From NCBI GenBank assembly GCA_963931865.1, contig OZ007511.1, forward strand, positions 12,312,081 through 12,376,080: DNA of 64,000 nucleotides. Direction: 5' to 3'. A model generated the notes under the pieces. It did not search any database. It was not told where the DNA came from and worked only from the letters and a program-made list of their open reading frames with translations. The position numbers were made by a program, and so were the translations under genes. The DNA is from Axinella damicornis (taxonomy: Eukaryota > Porifera > Demospongiae > Axinellida > Axinellidae). Position 1 is the stretch's first letter. Every line of letters begins with the position of its first letter. Shown here piece after piece: positions 57,409-64,000 of this stretch.

Positions 57409-58000
57409 AAGTGTAAAAAACATCATCCCTGCTTGTTTTCATACTTTTTGCTGTTCTGTTATCCCTACATCTCCATACATTTTCAATGTTTTTTACACTT
57501 GTTTACCTCATTTTTATGGCAGCATACTTGATAGCATTCACACAGCACACAATTTTGAGTTCAAAGTTGCTCTACGCATGCGCACATATGAAGAAAATGG
57601 CGTCGCACATGAAGCCATAGTTATCGAGTGGGCGGTTTCAAGCGCCTCGTGAGACTTCGAAGTAGCCAAAAGCGATCGATGGGGTCGTGCACTGCTCAGT
57701 GTAAAATGCTGCTGTTTTATGCAAACACCGTCGTGAGGGAGTCAGCCAAATTTGAACTAGCCCGTCTGAAGAAAGAAGAAAGTATGAAAACAATTAAGCA
57801 GGGATGATGGCATGAAACAGTTCAGTATACAACACCCTACATACTTTTCGCATTATAAATGTATTATGTGGAAAGATATGTAAGGTTGTGTTGTATACCC
57901 AACTGTTTTATGCCATCATCCCTGCTTGTTTTCATACTTTTCGCTGTTCTGTTATCCCTACATCTCCATACATTTTCAATGTTTTTTACACTTGTAGTAA
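57409..58000. mobile_element. Foldback-type element, unit 3 copy
   Basis: Counterpart of 9538-10113. It is a few bases longer in the 'gaagaaagaagaaagtatg' stretch. Confidence 0.55.
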
Positions 58001-58490
58001 TGATATATTTGCAGCTAAACTAGCTATGCTTAAACAACAATTTTGTTTATCACAGTATATCATATTCAACTGACACTAGACAACAGTTTTGTTTATCCTA
58101 TATCTGCAGTTTATGCAACTGATATAATTAACATAGCAACTGAGTCAAAATGATGGTTCTGATTTGAATCGTAAACCTAGTCTTTAATGTATGCAATGCA
58201 TTTATTTTTGCTTCACGTCCTTTTGTGTAGTTTTCTCCAGTTCTGTTGATGTTTCAACACCCAATTAATACATGAGCTAAACACCCTGGTCTAACAAGCA
58301 CCTTTACAAGACAGCACCTACATTGAATGCCTATCAAAAAAAGGCTAGCAGCTTAATATTCTGTCGTCAGATATACACATTATGCCATATTAAAATATAT
58401 AACGTTGGTGCTATATTCCTAGCTCTAGAAATGTGATGTGATGACTTATACATCAACTCTCCTGTCCTACTGTTCTTAGACCGGTAGTCA

Positions 58491-58526
58491 ACTGTGATAC
58501 ACACTGCAGTTAAGATCTGATATCGT
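58491..58526. repeat. Single 36-bp minisatellite unit
   Basis: This is one copy of the unit present nine times at 10617-10940, in identical flanks. Confidence 0.9.
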
Positions 58527-58715
58527 ACTGAAATGCGTGCAGCTTTTAAGTAAAATCAAGTACATTCCTGCATACCAGGAAGCAATTTGCCCACAACAAG
58601 TGGCAAATGTATAGCTACAGTACATGTCTTTACTTTCTCCAACTCCCATGCACTGTGTATAGTATTGTATCATTAAGTCGTTGTTATGTAATCACTAATT
58701 AGCACCTCATAGCTA

Positions 58716-58912
58716 GCTACCATGTTTTTCAGGTTGCTTACTTGGTCCAAATCAAAATGCATAACTACAAAATGTCATGTGACTTGAATCCACCAATATA
58801 ACCCAAGATGTCACATGACAACTTGGATTCTATTGGTGGGTTCAAGTCATGTGATATTTTGCAATTTTGCATTCCGATTTTGGATCCAGCAAGCAACCTG
58901 AAAAACACGGTA
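58716..58912. mobile_element. MITE-like inverted repeat, unit 3 (B-side)
   Basis: Counterpart of 11132-11326. Confidence 0.6.
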
Positions 58913-59628
58913 GCTACTAACATTAGCAAAACACTGGTGGAATCGTTTAGCACCATTTTAATTTTATGTGCATCTTTCAAATGGTTTTCTGAATCATGGT
59001 ATATATAGCTGAAGGATGAAGCCATGCATAATGAAAGTAGCGCTGTATAAGCCCAAGTGGTCGCCTGCCTGACGTTGACTGCACGGATCTCTCCCTAGAA
59101 GCTGCTGGCTGAAATGGATCTCCATCACAGCCATACTATTAAAGAGAGGGTTCAGAATCAGATTGGGCTATAATCCTATGGGCTGTTCTGTATAGCTAGC
59201 TACCCTCATTCTCATGCTAGGGTCCAGGATGAAGAGGTGTTCAGAGTGCCATTGTATGGGTAGCTATAGATAACTTCATGGATTTGATTCATGAGCTTCA
59301 CCGCAACATTTGGTCATGATGTCACATGCAGGTAAATGTTGAGGTATGGTTCAAAGAAGCTCAGAAACGTGATTTCAACAGAGAATGGGAGTATTAGCTA
59401 TTCTGGGTCACCATTTGCATTACAGTAAGATATTACTGTCTATGGGTGGAGGACTGCCATAACTCTTGCTGCTTCTATTGAGCAAGTTTGTTACAAACCT
59501 TGGACAATTACTCACTGCATCAAGTTTACTACGGAATTTACTATATCATGATGATTCAATAATTGTATGGACATCTCTAGCCTAGACATCTCACCCCCAC
59601 TGCCCATGGCTAGCTGCCACTGCGCCAT

Positions 59629-59960
59629 GGAATATCCCGTGACCCTCGTGCCCATGGCCAGCAGGTGATGGCTGTCCACGGGCTGAGCAGCGAACACAGG
59701 GCCAGGTTAGTCCAGAAAGAGGACTTCCACACCTTTGAGTACATCTTGGGCTTTGATGAAAGCAACCTACAGGATCTCAGACATCTTGCACCTGCTAATG
59801 CAGGGCCGTGCTGAAACTGCTTGGAAGTTTTGACCATGAGGTGCCTGGAGGAGTAGTGATCAAAGATCCCTACTATGGAAAGGACCGGGACTTTGAAACT
59901 GTGTTTGAACAATGTCGGAGAGCCTGTACTTGCTTTCTGGACTCCACAAGTACAGACTGA
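59629..59960 (+). pseudogene. Low-molecular-weight protein tyrosine phosphatase pseudogene, unit 3
   Basis: The offset from 12045-12376 is constant (47,584), so there are no internal length changes. It carries the same stop and frame change and the same absence of the N-terminal C-x5-R loop. The DPYYG catalytic-acid loop is kept. Unit 2 lacks it, as expected if the A-B interval was deleted there. Confidence 0.85.
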
Positions 59961-60127
59961 TGGTGTTCTCTACTGTCGTGATTTATTCCCTTGTTTCTAA
60001 GAGTACCCATTCTATCAATAAATGATGGAATGTTCTTCCCATGATTGATGCATCCCCTATAATTATTTAGTTGTCCCTAACATGCTACTGATGGATTAGA
60101 CAAGGGAAAGGTGCATGCATATTGCTT

Positions 60128-60161
<34 letters not shown>
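60128..60161. repeat. (GA)n microsatellite, unit 3
   Basis: Counterpart of 12547-12573. It is longer. Confidence 0.9.
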
Positions 60162-60537
60162 AATTCTCAACACTAATTCATATACATAATGCATAATGGC
60201 GACTTTACGGGACAACCAAAGCATGGCATGTGAGCCATGAAAGAAGAGGAAAAGGCCTATAGCTATCGCACAAAAGAGGTGTTAATGAAAACATAAACAG
60301 CATAAACATCCTATAAACACAAGATCACCAAATAAGAGCATACGAAATAACCAGTCCATTACAGGGTAGTTAGTAGGTAGGTAGTATGATCGTCAGGAAC
60401 TACTAAAGTACATGTTCATACGGTATGGTGTGACACAACCCCCAATAAGTATGTAGATAGTCTGATGTAAAGATGGGCTACACAAGTAATGAATTAGAGC
60501 ATCACTTTCACTGGTTATAGCTGCATCATCCAACTGT
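60162..60537. other. 3' flank of gene G (B-type)
   Basis: It is collinear with 12574-12964, identifying the 3' side of G as B-derived. Confidence 0.65.
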
Positions 60538-62388
60538 CTAGTTGATTGAGCCATACGTGTACACAGGTGGTATTGGTCCTTGCACTGCAGAAGCAACATT
60601 GGTGTCAGCTTGCTCAGACACTGACAGCAGAGACCTGTTGTACTGATCGGGACTAACTAATCGATGAGGGAGTGGATCCTCTTGAGCATCTTTTGTTTGC
60701 TTTCCTGTGTGCATGCACTTCAGCAAAGCACCAACTCTTCCTGCAACATATTTTACAATCCATTTTCCTTTCAGATGTCCGTAGGTGATACTCAGCAAGA
60801 GGGCAAGCTGTGGTAGGGCACATGTAATCACAATTATGAGTGGCAGTGTTTCATTTGTGGCTGATGGCAGGAGATACTTGAATGTGATAAGAAAAAGCGT
60901 CATAAACCCCAGTAGACCTAGCAGTAAACCGTCCAACACATTCATGTAGTTTTTCTTGTAGGGTTGTACAATTAGTATGAACGTGGATAAACCCAGAAGC
61001 ATCAGTGCACGCAGCAACCAGCCTATTTGATGAGGCACATGGTAATTGGCAAGGAAGAGTATGAAACGTAACAGCAAATAGACTCCAGACATTGATCGGA
61101 AATCCCATCCTCCGGTGACTCCATTTTTGTAACACCCTTGAAATGCTTCAACAAATGTGCGCAGTACAAGCCACCGTCTCTTACTGCAGCAGTTGAGACA
61201 CCTGTTGAATACTTTGCATGGGTAGAAAATCAGCAGAAGTGGAGGGAGTAAAGTAAACACTAAGATAAGAAAAGCTATGATGGCAAATGGAAGATGTTCC
61301 TCACTTAAAAACCGCACAGTAGAATCCACATGTAGGACATATGAAGTGCCCGATACAGGCTCACCATCAGCATCATATATGCTTGCTACTCGTAACAAAT
61401 ACAATGACACAACCATAAGCTTGGAGTAAGACAAAAGAAGAAATGTGGCAAAGACGTCAATAATGGATGCTTTGGAATCCCACCTCCTTCTAACATTAAC
61501 ACAACATCTGTGAAATGGTTTCCATAGCCAGACAAATGGTCTGAAGTTGTGTCCATGTAGTTCAACACCAGCATATGTAAGTGCAATGAGCAGTAGTGGA
61601 TAGAAAGCAGAAACGTATTGGAGGGCAAGCACATGCATGTTTTTGAGGCCTTGGCTCATGCAAAATGGTGGTATGACATAGCGGAAGAAGTCCAGGTTCC
61701 AGAATCCATAGCATGTGAGAATGACTTTGAACACAGCAAGTGAAGTTTTATCCAGTTCTGACATTAAGGCTCCATGAAAACCTAGATCCTGATTTAGAAC
61801 AATCACCATGAACTGACCGAACATGACAAAGCAGTTCATTGGTGCAGATGTGATACGGATTCGAAGTGTGAGAACTGCAAAGTAAAATATTGTTGCAGGA
61901 ACAAACTCTACTAAGATGTATAGCATCCACCCGTAGCTGATCTCTGAGCAGTTTGCACAGGCATAGCCAAAGGTAGCAACCGAAGTGCCAAACCCATCGA
62001 TACAATCCCTGCACAGGAACCCATCTCTATTCAGTGGGGCACAGAAGACATCGTTCAGATCAGATACATTTCGTGGTAGTGCTATGTATCTGTGGTCTAC
62101 TATGTTGCTGTAGTAAACATAAGGACAAGTTCCAAATGATATAGCATTAGCGTCAGGGTCTGGTTTATCAGAACAGCTGCTGTTGTATGTCATGCAGTGA
62201 CCCAACGCTAGGTAGGACTGCTGTTGCACTTGATCACACATGACGAGATCTGTGATACTCTTCCTGATCCTGCACACACAATGAGGGCATCCTCCTCCAG
62301 CACTGGGTGAGTTGTTGCTGGGAACAAACCATGTGGGACAGTTGTCAATACTTGTGATGTTGTTGGACTCAGACGCTGCAGCTGCAGT
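60538..62388 (-). CDS. Multipass membrane protein family member G (B/C hybrid, 3' exon)
   Basis: The 618-codon frame is intact from the Met at 62394; the acceptor AG places the exon start at 62388. The C-terminal part (SATNETL, YGHLKGKWIVKYV, KQTKDAQE, QADTNVAS) and the downstream flank match B. The head (RIRKSITDLVM) and the upstream flank match C. SDKPDPDANA shortly after the head is again B-like, so the junction is mosaic or the switch lies very near the 5' end. It has the same ten-helix layout as C. Function unknown. Confidence 0.78.
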   Translation of the reverse strand, partial: TAAAASESNNITSIDNCPTWFVPSNNSPSAGGGCPHCVCRIRKSITDLVMCDQVQQQSYLALGHCMTYNSSCSDKPDPDANAISFGTCPYVYYSNIVDHRYIALPRNVSDLNDVFCAPLNRDGFLCRDCIDGFGTSVATFGYACANCSEISYGWMLYILVEFVPATIFYFAVLTLRIRITSAPMNCFVMFGQFMVIVLNQDLGFHGALMSELDKTSLAVFKVILTCYGFWNLDFFRYVIPPFCMSQGLKNMHVLALQYVSAFYPLLLIALTYAGVELHGHNFRPFVWLWKPFHRCCVNVRRRWDSKASIIDVFATFLLLSYSKLMVVSLYLLRVASIYDADGEPVSGTSYVLHVDSTVRFLSEEHLPFAIIAFLILVFTLLPPLLLIFYPCKVFNRCLNCCSKRRWLVLRTFVEAFQGCYKNGVTGGWDFRSMSGVYLLLRFILFLANYHVPHQIGWLLRALMLLGLSTFILIVQPYKKNYMNVLDGLLLGLLGFMTLFLITFKYLLPSATNETLPLIIVITCALPQLALLLSITYGHLKGKWIVKYVAGRVGALLKCMHTGKQTKDAQEDPLPHRLVSPDQYNRSLLSVSEQADTNVASAVQGPIPPVYTYGSIN

Positions 62389-63539
62389 CTGCATTGAAAG
62401 TATATAGCTATTATGTGTGGTGGACTGGACTAAATATGGGACTTAGTATATATACTGTAACACTATAACACTACATTGACTAGGTATGGAACACTGCATG
62501 CCGGTATTGTAATTAAACACTTGCTTAGGAAACAAGGATTTATTTTGGGTTAGAATTGCCAAAAGTTTTCTTGCCAATAAAGTGCACACAATTATATGGG
62601 CTTACATTTATAATCACATATTTATAGAGTTGACATACATTTACTCCCATAGAAAAGCGTGCAATTTTGTTCCAAATTGCACGGTTATTGTAGCCCGAGG
62701 GCTGTCAGAAATTGCACGGTTACGAAGCGGCCGTGGCGAGCGCTAACCAATCAGGTCAAGCTCCGCCCTAGCAACGAGCGTCCGCGTCAAGGCTATGCCT
62801 CGTTTTCATTAGCAACTGGCTGTACTGTGTGAACGCTCGCGTTGTTTAAGCTTTCTGTACCTGAGCTGAAGAAACGCTGTGAGAACCGAACGATAGCGTG
62901 GCGAAAGTGTTGTCACAGAAACGGTGGCGCTAGTCATTGTGCCATATACTAGCGCTGCAGCCGTACTGTTCGTGGCTCAGACAGGCGGTTATGCGCACAT
63001 GTGCACAGGTTCTGTGCTGCTGTTTTGGGACTCTGGGTGTCAGTTGCAACAGCGCACTTCCGTCCTAAAGCTTCACTACACAACAGGTCAGTACTCTGAG
63101 CAAATAAGATAAGCGGCATGAGCGGTACTAGTACTAGCTAGTAGGCGTGTAGTTCGCTCGCGCTCGAGCGCTTTTGTGGCTGGGGCGTGGCTTTAATCGC
63201 TCAAGCCGCTTGCTTTCGACGATGCCATGCCTGGAAGTATAATTATGATTAGTATTTAATCACATGTATTCTCGTGCCATTTGGGAATAATTGCACTCAC
63301 AACAGTCATAAATTGCACTCGCTATCGCTCAATTACTTTGCCTGTTGCTCGTGCAATTATTTCCCAAATTGCACTCGAAACCCATGTGATTACCTATACG
63401 AATTGCATTATACATTTTGAGGTGCAAATATAATAATTATTATCCAGTAGTGGGTTTGTGACTTGCCTAATCTCACAACTCTATATAGCTAAAGAAAGGT
63501 ATTATTCTTGAGCCTCATCACATAATAATATTAAGTGTA
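62389..63539. other. Upstream flank of gene G (C-type)
   Basis: It is collinear with the C upstream flank but lacks the insertions found in unit 1 (20787-21415, 21969-22802) and unit 2 (42614-43213). It therefore serves as their empty-site reference. No gene is supported. Confidence 0.55.
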
Positions 63540-64000
63540 ATGTCACAGAGGAATTTGAATGTGGTCATGTATCATCAGAGTCAAGATTGTAAATTTGTTA
63601 CTGCTTCAGAACCTCAAAGTGCTAATACGTACTGCCATAAATCAGGCTATGAATGTGCCATGAGTGTGGCATGTATATACTGGAGGTCGTGTGCTGGATG
63701 CCTGTCCGTGGAATTCTGTCACTGAATTTTTGTCATTTGGAGGATTATTCTCAAATGAAACTACTAACTAAATCTTCAGGATGTTACCGTTCGTCAGAAG
63801 TCACTATACAATTCTAAGGTTAACTTTTCCATAACTCCATCTCAAGTGTCTTTAGATGTATCTCAGCAATGTACGTATAATACAGAACCTCTTACAGCTT
63901 GTAGGGTCTTCGTCAATTCAATTAAATTCAGCAATTCAATTCATCAATCCACTTCCACAGTCAATAGTTATGCAGAACACACGATCAACATGAATGACAT
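63540..64000 (+). pseudogene. Extracellular-domain-like exon remnant, unit 3, cut by window edge
   Basis: Counterpart of 23055-23500. One change (LDVSQQC for LDVSWQC, from 'tctcagcaatgt') replaces the conserved Trp of the putative beta-sandwich. Confidence 0.35.

Overview
This is eukaryotic nuclear DNA, most likely from an early-branching animal and probably a demosponge. The organism call is inference. It rests on an intronless SET/MYND (SMYD-type) methyltransferase gene, kelch-repeat remnants of metazoan type, a LINE fragment, many short TIR/foldback elements, GT-AG-like splice sites and an AT-rich background full of TAGCTA motifs. There are no operons, ribosome binding sites, CRISPR arrays or recognisable tRNA/rRNA genes.

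The window is a tandem segmental array of two full units and part of a third. Base 1 corresponds to 29300 and again to 49711, so the units are 29,299 and 20,411 bp long. Each unit reads: kelch-pseudogene tail (+), SMYD-like gene (-), then one to three copies of a multipass membrane protein gene (-), then transposon-rich spacer, a 0.9-kb tandem duplication and degenerate kelch exons (+). The SMYD genes are at 1365-2834, 31339-32807 (frameshifted) and 51090-52559. The membrane-protein genes are A 5205-7034 (broken), B 12965-14800 and C 18148-19980 in unit 1; D 34616-36442 and E 39838-41673 in unit 2; F 54757-56604 (broken) and G 60538-62388 in unit 3.

The differing gene numbers are explained by unequal crossing-over between paralogues. 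D has the 3' end and downstream flank of A but the 5' end and upstream flank of B. G has the 3' end and flank of B but the 5' end and flank of C. E is a mosaic of C-like ends and a B-like segment, which suggests gene conversion. Because the units are near-identical, they act as empty-site controls for each other. This dates and delimits many insertions: a 554-bp Mutator-like foldback with a 9-bp TSD, two TTAA-flanked MITEs, a TA-flanked MITE, a 5'-truncated LINE, and several TIR elements, two of which carry exon-like sequence.

The most unusual signal is a recurrent 4-bp length difference between copies, in which a TA in one copy is TA-NN-TA in another (mostly TAGCTA). In coding sequence it is clearly a gain, because it breaks genes A and F. 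A previously hidden truncated low-molecular-weight protein tyrosine phosphatase pseudogene lies on the + strand in units 1 and 3. How the genes work together cannot be read from the sequence: a soluble methyltransferase and a membrane-protein family happen to be co-amplified.
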